A program made the translations under genes and the position numbers. 64,000 nucleotides of DNA. It comes from Pseudideonella sakaiensis (lineage in GTDB: Bacteria; Pseudomonadota; Gammaproteobacteria; Burkholderiales; Burkholderiaceae_C). The notes below the pieces were generated by a model, which was not told the origin of the DNA, did no database searches, and worked only from the letters and a program-made list of their open reading frames with translations. The number at the start of each line of letters is the position of its first letter. The stretch's first letter is position 1. Location: the NCBI RefSeq assembly GCF_001293525.1, contig NZ_BBYR01000012.1, positions 1 through 64,000 of the forward strand, in the 5' to 3' direction. This document shows, in pieces, positions 1 to 8,512 of this stretch.

Positions 1-98
1 TGCGCGAAGGCCGACAGCGGCAGGCCCGCGAGCGCCAGCGGCAGCAGCAGAGCGGCGATGCGGGACGGAATGCGATGGGATGTCGGAGGCATGTTCAT
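1..98 (-). CDS. TIGR03745-family ICE membrane protein, N-terminal fragment
   Basis: Only the first 32 or so codons are inside the window; the gene runs off the left edge. What is visible is a signal peptide: a short Arg-containing start, then a leucine/alanine-rich hydrophobic core ending in a likely AFA cleavage site. Two start codons are possible, at 98 and 92, two residues apart. The family assignment (TIGR03745/PFL_4702, a small VirB2-like or membrane component of the ICE secretion system) rests on position, because this gene normally sits just downstream of TIGR03758 and RAQPRD genes in PFGI-1/ICEclc elements. The fragment alone would not identify it. Confidence 0.55.
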   Translation of the reverse strand, partial: MNMPPTSHRIPSRIAALLLPLALAGLPLSAFA

Positions 99-120
99 GG
101 CGTATGGCCTTTCGTGACGG

Positions 121-360
121 TCAGGAGAGGAGGAAGAAGGTCAGCACCAGGTACATCGCCACGAAGCGCACGACGACGGCGAGGAACTGACGTTCAGTGA
201 TGCGGTGCTCGGCCCAGCCGACGTAGGCGGTGCGCATGGCCCACACGCCCCACAGCAGCAACACGGCGAACACGAAGCCCAGCACCACGGCAGCGACGGC
301 CGAAGGCGCAAAGCCGCCGTTGGCCTGGAATGCGGCGACCTGATCGGCAGAGGGCGTCAT
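121..360 (-). CDS. TIGR03758-family (PFL_4701) ICE membrane protein
   Basis: A 79-residue protein with two predicted membrane helices: residues about 18-42 (Ala/Val/Leu-rich, ending in a Trp-containing stretch) and the hydrophobic C-terminal segment from about residue 60. Size, topology and the conserved ITERQFL stretch between the helices match the TIGR03758/PFL_4701 family of ICE type IV secretion proteins, whose molecular role is not known. Its ATG overlaps the stop of the RAQPRD gene by four bases, so the two are translationally coupled. It continues leftward into the TIGR03745 gene after a 22-base gap. Confidence 0.85.
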   Translation of the reverse strand: MTPSADQVAAFQANGGFAPSAVAAVVLGFVFAVLLLWGVWAMRTAYVGWAEHRITERQFLAVVVRFVAMYLVLTFFLLS

Positions 361-722
361 GGCGACGGCTCCTCGTCGTCGGCGCGGTCACGGCGAACGT
401 AATCGCCGGCCAGCGGGACGGGATCGCGCGGCTGGGCGCGCTGGGGCACGAGGTAGTCCTGCAGGCCGGCGCGAACGCGCTTCAGGTCCGCGCGCAGTCG
501 GGCGTAGTCGAAGTGGTAGCGGGCGCGTTCCTGCGGGGCGGTATGGGCGGCGTGCTCGGCGAGGCGGTCGAGCAGGTCGAGTTGGCGGGTGAGCGCGGCG
601 AGCTGCTCACGCTCCGAGGCGAGGCTGTCGGCAGCGACGGCAGGCTGTAGTGTCGAGAACGAGACAGCCAACACCACGGCCAGCGAAGGCCATGCGGATG
701 CGCGGCGTTTGGTCTGTCCCAT
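357..722 (-). CDS. RAQPRD-family ICE protein
   Basis: A 121-residue exported protein. Residues 1-31 form a signal peptide ending AVAA. The mature part is a charged helical region (roughly residues 33-90) followed by the family's name-giving RAQPRDPVPLAGDY motif at about residues 92-105. This motif defines the RAQPRD family (TIGR01690), found only in conjugative elements of this class and of unknown biochemical role. It is the first core gene of its operon here: upstream lies the foreign defence island rather than another secretion gene. Start chosen at 722 because a GGGGAA ribosome-binding sequence lies about nine bases before it. Confidence 0.9.
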   Translation of the reverse strand: MGQTKRRASAWPSLAVVLAVSFSTLQPAVAADSLASEREQLAALTRQLDLLDRLAEHAAHTAPQERARYHFDYARLRADLKRVRAGLQDYLVPQRAQPRDPVPLAGDYVRRDRADDEEPSP

Positions 723-883
723 CGTGCCATTCCCCGTTGAAGCGGATGGCCAGATGCTGTGGCGCGCTCTCGCTTTGCGCCGCAGGGAATGGGAACTACG
801 GCATGACCGGATTTCCGGGGCGAGCTGGCGATCAACCGTGCAATGCTCCCGGGATTGCGGAGTTGGCCAGCGCCTACCGCAGC

Positions 884-912
884 TTGGTAGAATTGGCTAA
901 ACTTGGCAATCG
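884..912 (+). repeat. Three tandem ~10-bp TTGG repeats before the HTH gene
   Basis: Three head-to-tail units beginning TTGG start at 884, 893 and 903 (TTGGTAGAA, TTGGCTAAAC, TTGGCAATCG). A one-turn period places the same bases on one face of the helix. The array ends 34 bases before the start of the small HTH protein, so it is a plausible operator for it. Operator function is an inference from position and spacing only. Confidence 0.4.
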
Positions 913-946
913 TAATCTACGAAAGGCCAGATCGGATGGTTTCCGG

Positions 947-1147
947 ATGACTGAAGTCGAGAGCGAGATCCTCACGCTTGAGGAGGTCGCGGCCTACCTC
1001 AAAGCCGGGAAACGGACGGTCTATCGCCTTGCCCAGAAAGGCGAGATTCCGGCGTTCAAGCTTGGGGGAACCTGGCGCTTTCGCCGCTCGGAGCTGGATC
1101 GGTGGATCGCCGAAAGCATCAGCAAGAAGAAGCCGGAGGCAGAGTGA
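947..1147 (+). CDS. Excisionase-family (AlpA/MerR-like) helix-turn-helix protein
   Basis: A 66-residue protein that is almost entirely one winged-helix DNA-binding domain of the excisionase type. The core reads LTLEEVAAYLKAGKRTVYRL at residues 9-28, then a GEIPAFKLGGTWRF wing, and an RWIAE recognition tail. Proteins like this often open restriction-modification or phage-defence clusters, and they may act as a controller limiting toxicity while methylation is established. Here it precedes the methyltransferase by 61 bases on the same strand. The ATG at 947 is chosen because the HTH fold begins a few residues later and an earlier ATG at 935 runs into a stop. An excision role for the ICE is possible but less likely, since the ICE has its own AlpA. 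Confidence 0.75.
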   Translation: MTEVESEILTLEEVAAYLKAGKRTVYRLAQKGEIPAFKLGGTWRFRRSELDRWIAESISKKKPEAE

Positions 1148-1208
1148 GCGTGCACCAAATCAGCAACCGAATCACATTCGGGAAAGAACCAAGGGGAGGA
1201 TTGCTGGC

Positions 1209-2828
1209 GTGCCAGTTCCCATAATTGATCTTTTTGCTGGCCCAGGAGGGCTCGGGGAAGGATTTGCTTCCCTGCAGGGCCACAAACGGCAGCCATTCTT
1301 CGAGATCGCCCTTTCCATTGAAAAGGATGCTGTCGCACATCGCACGCTGACGCTCAGGGCAGTGTTCAGGCGTTTGCGTGGCACCAAGGACGTCAAGCAC
1401 TACTACAGCTACATACGAGGCGAGATCGATGAGGCCGCTTTCCGCAGGATCCCTGCCGTGGCCAGCGCCTTCGAGCATGCTGCCACCGAGGCGAGGTGCC
1501 TGGAGCTTGGCAAGTCAGACGAAGCCAGTATCGACAGGGAAATTCGTGCTGCACTGAAGGGGCAGGAAACCTGGGTGCTGATCGGCGGCCCGCCCTGCCA
1601 AGCGTATTCGCTGGCGGGGCGCTCCAGACGCGCCAACGACAAGGACTTTCACAAGGATGAAAAGCACTTCCTCTACAGGGAGTACCTGAGAATCATCCAG
1701 GTGCACAAGCCCACCATCTTCGTGATGGAGAATGTCAAGGGTCTGCTTTCCTCAAAGCACTCCGGCGACCCGATGTTCGAGAAGATCATTGCGGATCTTT
1801 CGATGCCGACCGAGGGGATCGAATATGAGATCCGATCCTTCACCAAGAAGGGCGACGGCAGTTCGCTGGAACCCACCGACTACCTAATCCATTCTGAGCG
1901 CCATGGGATCCCGCAAAGCAGGCATCGCGTGATTCTGCTCGGAGTGAGAAAGGGGCTGGACATGCCTCAACACCAGTTGCTGGCACCAGTAACAAGGCCT
2001 GTCACGGTCAAACAGGCCATTGAAGATCTTCCCCGAATCCGCAGCAAGCTGTCGCGTGGCGATTCAGTGGAGGCATGGCGCAAGGCTGTTCAGGCTGCCC
2101 CCTCTTACGTCAAGGGATGGAGGACAGAAAACGAGTCCGTCATGATCGGGACAATGCGTGCCTTTGCCGCTGCGGCCACCAGCACCACGACCGGTGGCGC
2201 CTTCATTTCACGAGGCTACAGAAGGCCGAAGAAGCCAACCGAGCTTCAGCAATGGCTTCACGACCGAAGCCTGGGTGGTGTCTGTCAGCATGAAGCGCGC
2301 GCGCACATGGCATCCGATCTTGCTCGCTATCTTTTCTCGGCCAGCTTCGCTCATTTATGGGGATATTGCCCACGGCTGGATGTGTTCCCTCCCAAGCTGC
2401 TTCCCGATCACATCAATGTGCATATCGATCGGGAATCCGAAACGATCCCGTTCAAGGATCGGTTCCGCGTGCAGTGCAGGAACGAACCGTCCACCACGGT
2501 GGTGGCTCACATTGCCAAGGACGGGCACTACTACATCCACTACGACCCCTCCCAATGCAGAAGTCTCACGGTCAGGGAAGCAGCACGGCTCCAGACGTTT
2601 CCCGACAACTACGTCTTCGCGGGCAACCGCACGGAGCAGTACACCCAGGTCGGCAATGCGGTGCCTCCGTTGCTTGCCCACAAACTGGCCAAGATCGTTC
2701 GTAGTCTTCTGAACGAGATGAGCAGGAGGAGGCGGAGGCAGGCTGGTGATGCCGTACAGAAGAGGCCGTCGGGAAGAGTGCCGCGAAACCTGCCAGAACA
2801 GCTTCCGGTGCTTGCCGAAGCGGGCTAG
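1209..2828 (+). CDS. C5-cytosine DNA methyltransferase
   Basis: A 539-residue type II style 5-methylcytosine methyltransferase. Motifs appear in canonical order: motif I DLFAGPGGLGEGF near the N-terminus (SAM binding), motif IV GGPPCQAYS with the catalytic Cys (about residue 123), motif VI ENVKG, motif VIII QSRHRVILLG, a target-recognition region of roughly 200 residues, motif IX REAARLQTFPDNYVF and motif X QVGNAVPP. It is longer than a typical Dcm-like enzyme because of an insertion of about 100 residues between motifs I and IV. The start is read as GTG 1209: an AGGGGAGGA ribosome-binding site sits about eight bases upstream, and motif I begins only seven residues later. Together with Vsr it would mark self DNA for the adjacent system. 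It shares a CTAG with the convergent vsr gene, so their stop codons interlock. Confidence 0.92.
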   Translation: MPVPIIDLFAGPGGLGEGFASLQGHKRQPFFEIALSIEKDAVAHRTLTLRAVFRRLRGTKDVKHYYSYIRGEIDEAAFRRIPAVASAFEHAATEARCLELGKSDEASIDREIRAALKGQETWVLIGGPPCQAYSLAGRSRRANDKDFHKDEKHFLYREYLRIIQVHKPTIFVMENVKGLLSSKHSGDPMFEKIIADLSMPTEGIEYEIRSFTKKGDGSSLEPTDYLIHSERHGIPQSRHRVILLGVRKGLDMPQHQLLAPVTRPVTVKQAIEDLPRIRSKLSRGDSVEAWRKAVQAAPSYVKGWRTENESVMIGTMRAFAAAATSTTTGGAFISRGYRRPKKPTELQQWLHDRSLGGVCQHEARAHMASDLARYLFSASFAHLWGYCPRLDVFPPKLLPDHINVHIDRESETIPFKDRFRVQCRNEPSTTVVAHIAKDGHYYIHYDPSQCRSLTVREAARLQTFPDNYVFAGNRTEQYTQVGNAVPPLLAHKLAKIVRSLLNEMSRRRRRQAGDAVQKRPSGRVPRNLPEQLPVLAEAG

Positions 2829-3283
2829 TCAATGCTCTGACCAATCACCAGGACATCCTCATCGCCATGCAGCCACTCCTCAACCGCTTGCGCAGTCTCC
2901 TCGACCGAGTGCTTCAAGGCGCACTCCCAGACAACTGCCACGCGCCAGCCGAGAGCATGGAGCATCTCCGCATGGCGCCTGTCGCGAGCGACATTTCCCT
3001 GGAATTTCTGCCGCCAGAAATCTTCATTGGTCCTGGGAGTGGTTGTGTAGCGGCAGCCTTCATGTCGGTGCCAGAAGCAGCCATGGACGAACACCACTGC
3101 TCTGCGCTTCGGGAACACAAGGTCGGGGGAGCCGGGCAGCCCCCGCACATGAAGTCGATATCGAAAACCCCTGGCGAAAAGGAGGGAGCGAAGTATCCGT
3201 TCCGGCCGGGTGTTCTTTCCGCGAATGCTCGACATCATGCGGCTGCGCTGCGGAGTGGTAGGAACGCGCATGGTCTTGAGCAT
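2825..3283 (-). CDS. vsr: Vsr-type very short patch repair endonuclease
   Basis: A nicking endonuclease for T:G mismatches produced when 5-methylcytosine deaminates; it protects cells carrying C5-cytosine methyltransferases. The family landmarks are present: RSRMMSSIRGKNTRPE near the N-terminus, SPDLVFP followed by FVHGCFWHRH (catalytic Asp and metal or active-site histidines), FWRQKFQGN, and GWRVAVVWE. Length (152 residues from this start) is normal for Vsr. The reading frame is open further upstream to 3334, and another ATG exists at 3271. I chose 3283 because an AGGCGGAA sequence precedes it, though the spacing is short. It is convergent with the methyltransferase and divergent from the ATPase gene, an arrangement in which neither long operon depends on its transcript. 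Confidence 0.9.
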   Translation of the reverse strand: MLKTMRVPTTPQRSRMMSSIRGKNTRPERILRSLLFARGFRYRLHVRGLPGSPDLVFPKRRAVVFVHGCFWHRHEGCRYTTTPRTNEDFWRQKFQGNVARDRRHAEMLHALGWRVAVVWECALKHSVEETAQAVEEWLHGDEDVLVIGQSID

Positions 3284-3418
3284 CTTCCGCCTGAATGTCT
3301 GCAGAAATGGCAGCTCCGCGCTTCCGCTTGGCAATGCGAACGGATGAAGACGACACCCGAAGCAGCAATTCGGAGCTTACCATGCACGTGACTCACGAGA
3401 AGACGCAAGAGGAAGCCG

Positions 3419-4897
3419 ATGGCTCGTGATCGCAGTCATCCGCCGAGCGCGGCCTGCCTTTCCGAATCGATGCGGGACCTTGGGTACTCGCTCGAAACTG
3501 CGATTGCCGATCTGATCGACAACAGCATTTCCGCTGGCGCGGACACCATCGACATCATTTGCGATGTGTCCGGTGAGCATCCTGTGATGGTCATCCTCGA
3601 CAACGGCAGGGGGATGACGGAAGACGAGCTGCTCGATGCGATGCGTCACGGGACCGGCAACCCCAGGCAGCATCGGTCGCCGAAGGATCTTGGGCGCTTC
3701 GGCCTTGGCCTGAAGACAGCCTCGTTTTCCCAATGTCGCTCGCTGACCGTTGTGAGCACACGCGATGGAACTGTCTGCGGAGCCGAATGGAATCTGGATC
3801 GCATCGATGCTGCCGACGACTGGATTCTTTCCATCCTGGACGATGCGGACATCCATGGGTTGCCTTATGTCGAACGGCTCGGCGCCCGTGGCACGGCCGT
3901 TATCTGGCGAGAGCTCGACCGATTGATGGAGGACGAGGCCGGGGATCGTCGAGACGAGATCGTCAATGAGAAGCTTGAGGCAGTAGGCAGACATCTGTCA
4001 CTTGTCTTCCACCGGTTTCTCTCGGGTGAGATCAAGGGACATGCCAGGATTTCTCTCACCGTCAATGGTCGTCCGATTACGGCATTCGACCCCTTCTGCA
4101 GGAAGAATCCTGCCACCCAGGTGCTTCCGGAGGAGATCGTCCGCATCGGCGAGGCCGAGGTGCGCCTGCAGCCTTACGTGCTTCCACACCACAGTCGTCT
4201 GTCCGCGTCCGAGTACGACTACTACCAGGATCGCAGTGACTTCATCTCCAATCAGGGGGGCTACGTCTATCGAAACGGCCGCCTGATGGCCTGGGGCGAC
4301 TGGTTCAGACTCGTGCCGAAGGGTGAGGCCACCAAGTTGGCGCGGGTACAGATCGACTTTCCCAACAGTCTGGACGAAGCCTGGACCATCGACATCAAGA
4401 AATCGCGTGCTCGCCCGCCGCATGGGGTGCGGGAGCGGCTGCGTCAGATCATCAACAGGATCACTGCCCGCAGCGTGACGGTGCATAGGGGGCGTGGGCA
4501 GAAGCTCTTTCAGGAGAGCCAAGCCCCGTTCTGGGAGCGCTACGCCGATCACGGCGGCATCCGTTTCGCAATCAACGAGCAGCACCCGCTCATCGCATCC
4601 CTGGGCACAAGACTTTCGTCCGAGGATGTGGATCTGCTTCGTGTCCTGCTGGATTCGATTGCCGCCTCCCTGCCGGTGGAGATGATCTATTCGGATTACT
4701 CGACCCATCCGCGTGAGATCAACCAGAGGGCGGTGGATGAAAGCCAGACTCTGGAGCGCCTGAAGAGTCTCAGGAAGGTGCTCTACGGCGACGGGCCGGG
4801 CGATCCGAATGCCTTTCTCCAGATCGTGCGCTCGACGCACCTTTTCGATGGCCAGATCGAACTGGCCGAAAAATTCATCAGCGAGACCTTTGCATGA
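3419..4897 (+). CDS. GHKL ATPase, MORC/MutL-like
   Basis: A 492-residue protein with an N-terminal histidine-kinase/HSP90/MutL-type ATPase domain. The N box is IADLIDNSISAGA (residues about 29-41), the G1 box DNGRGM (about 61-66), and the GRFGLGLKTASFS lid glycines follow at about 92-104. After the ATPase comes a transducer-like region and a C-terminal part with no motif I recognise. Stand-alone MutL-like ATPases next to Z1 helicases and methyltransferases were singled out by Iyer, Abhiman and Aravind (2008) as relatives of eukaryotic MORC ATPases in predicted restriction systems. By that precedent it probably acts as an ATP-driven DNA clamp. A good ribosome-binding site (AGAGGAAG) precedes 3419. 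Its stop overlaps the Z1 start by four bases (ATGA). Confidence 0.88.
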   Translation: MARDRSHPPSAACLSESMRDLGYSLETAIADLIDNSISAGADTIDIICDVSGEHPVMVILDNGRGMTEDELLDAMRHGTGNPRQHRSPKDLGRFGLGLKTASFSQCRSLTVVSTRDGTVCGAEWNLDRIDAADDWILSILDDADIHGLPYVERLGARGTAVIWRELDRLMEDEAGDRRDEIVNEKLEAVGRHLSLVFHRFLSGEIKGHARISLTVNGRPITAFDPFCRKNPATQVLPEEIVRIGEAEVRLQPYVLPHHSRLSASEYDYYQDRSDFISNQGGYVYRNGRLMAWGDWFRLVPKGEATKLARVQIDFPNSLDEAWTIDIKKSRARPPHGVRERLRQIINRITARSVTVHRGRGQKLFQESQAPFWERYADHGGIRFAINEQHPLIASLGTRLSSEDVDLLRVLLDSIAASLPVEMIYSDYSTHPREINQRAVDESQTLERLKSLRKVLYGDGPGDPNAFLQIVRSTHLFDGQIELAEKFISETFA

Positions 4898-7554
4898 GCC
4901 TCACAGTCATCACGGAAGAACGAAACATTGCCAACGCGCTCATCTCAGGCCTTGCCAACATGGCCGAGACGCCGACGCGCGAGCAGGTGGAGGAGAAGGC
5001 GAGACAGATCGCCGCGATCTTCGGCTATACGGGGGATCTCCGCAATATCGTCACCGAGGCGATGATCTCGGTCGACACGCGCATGGGGGCCGGTGTTTCG
5101 CTGGTGGATGTCACTGCGAAGCATGACGATCAGTGGGTCCACAAGCGTGAGGATGTCGCCTGGACGTATGCGGAATCCTATGGAAACTTTCTTCTCAAGG
5201 AAAGTTGGCCACCGCAGATGGTCCAGTCTCTGAGCGATGTGACGACCCGCATTCTCGGCCACCTGCAGGATCCGTTAAGCGAGGGCACGACCTGGAACCG
5301 TCGCGGCCTTGTCATTGGTCATGTGCAGTCGGGCAAGACGGCCAACTACACCGGCCTGATAGCACGCGCCGCCGACGCCGGCTACAAGTTCATCATCGTT
5401 GTCGCCGGCATTCACAACAATCTGCGCAAGCAGACGCAGCAGCGCATCGATGAGGCCTTCATCGGCCGGTCCAGCGATCCCGAGGATCGTCGCAACATCG
5501 GTGTCGGCCTCGCGCCGGGCTATCCGCATCCGGCCACCCTCACCAACATCAACGAGGACTTCAACAAGAACACGGCGGAAAAGAGCGGCTGGAAGATCAA
5601 CGACTTCAGCAAGCCGATCATTCTGGTCATCAAGAAGAACGTCACGACGCTCACGGCTCTTCACAAGTGGCTGAAGGAGCTAAACGCCGAGGGCGATGGC
5701 CGAATTTCCGACGTGCCGATGCTGCTGATTGACGACGAGGCTGACAACGCGTCGATCAACACGAACAAGGAGGATCTGGATCCGACCCGAACGAATGCGA
5801 TGATCCGGCGCATCCTCGGGCTGTTCGCGAAATCGTGCTATGTCGGCTACACGGCGACACCGTTCGCCAACATCTTCATCAACCCCGACGCCTATGGCGA
5901 TGATGTGCGTGAGGAGTTGTTCCCGCGCGACTTCATCTATTGCCTGGACGCGCCAACGACGTACTTCGGTGCTGAGAAGGTGTTCCTCGACGAGGCGACC
6001 AGTCAATCGATCGTGAGGCCGATCGACGATTGCGAGAATCTCATCCCGTACGCCCACAAGCGTGACGATCCTGTCCCCGAGTTGCCCCCCAGCCTCTATC
6101 GCGCACTCGACGAATTCATCGTCGCCCGCGCCATCCGGAACCTGCGTGGGCAGACCGGCAAGCATTGCTCAATGATGGTCAATGTATCGCGCTTCGTGCC
6201 CGTTCAGAAGGCCGTGCGTGACTTCCTGAGTCTCAGGGAGAAGAAGATCAGGGAAGCGGTTCTCGCCAACTACGCGATGCCGGAAGAGGTTTCCGCAAGA
6301 AACGCGTACATGCAGGGCCTGAAGCATGCCTTCGATGCCGAGTATGCCGATGCTGGGTTTACTTGGGCGGAGGTGAAGGCTGCCCTCAGCGGCGTCTTCG
6401 AGCACCTCCACCTCTATGTCATCAACAGCAAGAGTGACGAGGTGCTCGACTACGCCCGCTACGCGAAGGAAGGAGTCGGGTTGACCGCGGTCGCAGTCGG
6501 TGGTCTGAGCCTCTCCCGAGGCCTGACCATCGAGGGGTTGACCGTCAGCTACATGTACCGCAACACGAAGATGTACGACACCCTCATGCAGATGGGCCGC
6601 TGGTTCGGCTACCGGCCGGGCTTCGAGGACCTCTGCCGCGTCCATCTCTCGCGCGATTCGATCAACTGGTACTCCCACATCGCCGATGCCGCCGAAGAGC
6701 TTGTACAGCAGGTCAAGCGCATGCGGCGCGATCGCCTTAGCCCGAAGGATTTTGGCCTGTACGTCCGCTCGCATCCGGACAGCCTGCTGATCACAGCGGC
6801 GAACAAGATGCGATCCGGCCAGGAGGTCACGGTCGAGCAGAGTTTCAGTGGGCGATTGCGGGAGAGCTACATTGTCTCCACCGACCCTGACGTGAATGCC
6901 AGGAACCTTGTGCTGATCGCCGATCACTGGCGAAGTGGATTCGGCGGGCGACCGGAGGAGTCCACCGAAAAGGGCGTCATCTTCAGGGACGTGCCCGTCG
7001 AGGTAATCGACGACTTCCTCACCCGGTTCGAATGCCACTCGACCTTTGCTGGACAGAAGTCGGACGTGGTGAGCTATCTCGAACGGATTGCGACGAAGCG
7101 CCCGCTGGCCGATGTTCTGCTGATTTCCCCTTCGGGTGGCTCAGGCGGTGAAAACCCGTTCACCCTGAGGAATCAGGTGCGCGTCGTCGGGAAGGATCAG
7201 CCGAACGGCACTTCGTGGCGCCTGAACAAGGACAGGGTTGCCTCGCGTGGCGACGAGAAGCTTGGGCTCAGCGACGCACAACGCAATGAGGCCAGGACGC
7301 TGGCTGGCGGCGAAGATGGCTCAGGAGCGGTATCCGACACACATTACCGCATGGTTCGGAACAAGCCGCTCCTCATGATTCACAGCCTGGAGCCCAAGGG
7401 CGAGGCCGTGACGGGACCGATCGCCGCCTTCGGCGTCAGTTTTCCCTACGGGGACTATTCGACGACCATCAATGTAGTCGTGAACAAGGTCTGGCTCCAG
7501 CAGATGCAGGGTTACGCCGACGATCCTGACGAGGAGGATGACTACGATGCCTGA
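4894..7554 (+). CDS. Z1-domain superfamily II helicase/ATPase
   Basis: An 886-residue Z1 protein. The N-terminal third carries the Walker A loop GHVQSGKTANY (around residues 144-154), followed by a helicase-like DEAD-variant IDDEADN (near residue 279) and motif III-like GYTATPFAN. The central GLSLSRGLTIEGL and QMGRWFGYRPGF blocks correspond to the helicase C-terminal half (the latter an arginine-finger region). Z1 proteins are found with MutL-like ATPases and methyltransferases in predicted phage-defence operons; their substrate is unknown. It is coupled upstream by a 4-base overlap, and its last eight bases overlap the next gene. The acidic C-terminal tail contains the purine-rich GAGGAGGA that serves as the next gene's ribosome-binding site. 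Confidence 0.93.
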   Translation: MSLTVITEERNIANALISGLANMAETPTREQVEEKARQIAAIFGYTGDLRNIVTEAMISVDTRMGAGVSLVDVTAKHDDQWVHKREDVAWTYAESYGNFLLKESWPPQMVQSLSDVTTRILGHLQDPLSEGTTWNRRGLVIGHVQSGKTANYTGLIARAADAGYKFIIVVAGIHNNLRKQTQQRIDEAFIGRSSDPEDRRNIGVGLAPGYPHPATLTNINEDFNKNTAEKSGWKINDFSKPIILVIKKNVTTLTALHKWLKELNAEGDGRISDVPMLLIDDEADNASINTNKEDLDPTRTNAMIRRILGLFAKSCYVGYTATPFANIFINPDAYGDDVREELFPRDFIYCLDAPTTYFGAEKVFLDEATSQSIVRPIDDCENLIPYAHKRDDPVPELPPSLYRALDEFIVARAIRNLRGQTGKHCSMMVNVSRFVPVQKAVRDFLSLREKKIREAVLANYAMPEEVSARNAYMQGLKHAFDAEYADAGFTWAEVKAALSGVFEHLHLYVINSKSDEVLDYARYAKEGVGLTAVAVGGLSLSRGLTIEGLTVSYMYRNTKMYDTLMQMGRWFGYRPGFEDLCRVHLSRDSINWYSHIADAAEELVQQVKRMRRDRLSPKDFGLYVRSHPDSLLITAANKMRSGQEVTVEQSFSGRLRESYIVSTDPDVNARNLVLIADHWRSGFGGRPEESTEKGVIFRDVPVEVIDDFLTRFECHSTFAGQKSDVVSYLERIATKRPLADVLLISPSGGSGGENPFTLRNQVRVVGKDQPNGTSWRLNKDRVASRGDEKLGLSDAQRNEARTLAGGEDGSGAVSDTHYRMVRNKPLLMIHSLEPKGEAVTGPIAAFGVSFPYGDYSTTINVVVNKVWLQQMQGYADDPDEEDDYDA

Positions 7555-8512
7555 GTCCTCTCCGTGGGATGACATCGCCGTTCCGGGAGCGGACTTCAAT
7601 GTCCGCCAGGTTGCGGTGGGAACGGCCGTGCCCTGTTTCTGGGGACGCGATGCCGGTGGCGCCTGCCTGTTCATCGTGGAGCTTCAGGGCGACCACGCAG
7701 CCCAGTACCGGAAGAACGCGGTCACGGTGAACGGCATCGATGTCGATCTTCGTGCCGGAGATCAGGGGCAGCAGCACTTGGTCCTCGCCCTTGAAAGGCA
7801 GGTCGACCGCGATCTCTTCGAAGGACTGTGCCGCACCCTTGCATCCTCGCTGGAGCACGCCACCGACTCGGCGAGTTCTCTCGCAGTCTCTCTGGCACAC
7901 ATCCGCCGTTGGAAGACCTTCCTGTCAGGCCGGAGTCAGCACCTGTCCATCGAGGAAGTCCGCGGTCTCTTCGCCGAAATCGTCTTCCTGACGGAACTGA
8001 TCGATCGGCAGATGTCGAGCAGTGACGCCGTCGAAGCCTGGCTCGGTCCGGAACGATCACATCAGGATTTCATCTTTGGCAACACAGCCGTCGAGGTCAA
8101 ATCGCTCTCTGGCGCAGAGCGGAGCAGCGTCCGCATTTCATCGGAAGACCAGCTCGAATCCCTGAACGATGCGCTGTTCCTGCGCGTGTACCGGCTGAGC
8201 AGTCTGGCCGACGCGGCAGGAGCTCGATCGCTCAACGAGATCGTCACTGCAGTCCAGGCACGGCTCGGCGAGGCGGACGCCGTCGAGGCCTTTGACCGGA
8301 AGCTGGTTGCGCACGGCTACGCGCCGCTCCCTGACTACGATGAGCCTCGCTTTGTCGTCAGCGACGTGCGCAGCTATCGTGTTGGTGACGGATTTCCGCG
8401 TCTGATGCGGTCGCAACTGCCGCCAGGGATTGCCAACGTGGCCTACGACATCAGGCTGGAAACGATTGCTCCGTACAAGTGTGACGAAGCATCCATCTTC
8501 GGGGAGGATTGA
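7547..8512 (+). CDS. PD-(D/E)XK-motif protein, DUF4420 family
   Basis: A 321-residue protein with a central nuclease-like signature: HQDFIFGNTAVEVKSL (around residues 171-186), where the Asp and the E-x-K of VEVKS fit the PD-(D/E)XK metal-binding core. This matches the PF14390/DUF4420 family, almost always encoded beside Z1 helicases. It is therefore the probable DNA-cutting subunit of the system; that is an inference from fold and context. Start taken at 7547, because GAGGAGGA ends ten bases before it, whereas the in-frame ATG at 7538 directly abuts that site. It overlaps the Z1 gene by eight bases, and its TGA overlaps the ATG of the AIPR gene. Confidence 0.88.
   Translation: MPESSPWDDIAVPGADFNVRQVAVGTAVPCFWGRDAGGACLFIVELQGDHAAQYRKNAVTVNGIDVDLRAGDQGQQHLVLALERQVDRDLFEGLCRTLASSLEHATDSASSLAVSLAHIRRWKTFLSGRSQHLSIEEVRGLFAEIVFLTELIDRQMSSSDAVEAWLGPERSHQDFIFGNTAVEVKSLSGAERSSVRISSEDQLESLNDALFLRVYRLSSLADAAGARSLNEIVTAVQARLGEADAVEAFDRKLVAHGYAPLPDYDEPRFVVSDVRSYRVGDGFPRLMRSQLPPGIANVAYDIRLETIAPYKCDEASIFGED

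Noticed and set aside
947-1147. The first HTH protein as the ICE excisionase
   Set aside because: The element already has AlpA beside parA, and this HTH gene lies inside the cargo island directly before a methyltransferase, so a controller role is more likely.
978-1208. Longer start for the cytosine methyltransferase at 978
   Set aside because: That stretch is the shifted reading of the HTH gene; the GTG at 1209 has a strong ribosome-binding site and motif I follows at once.
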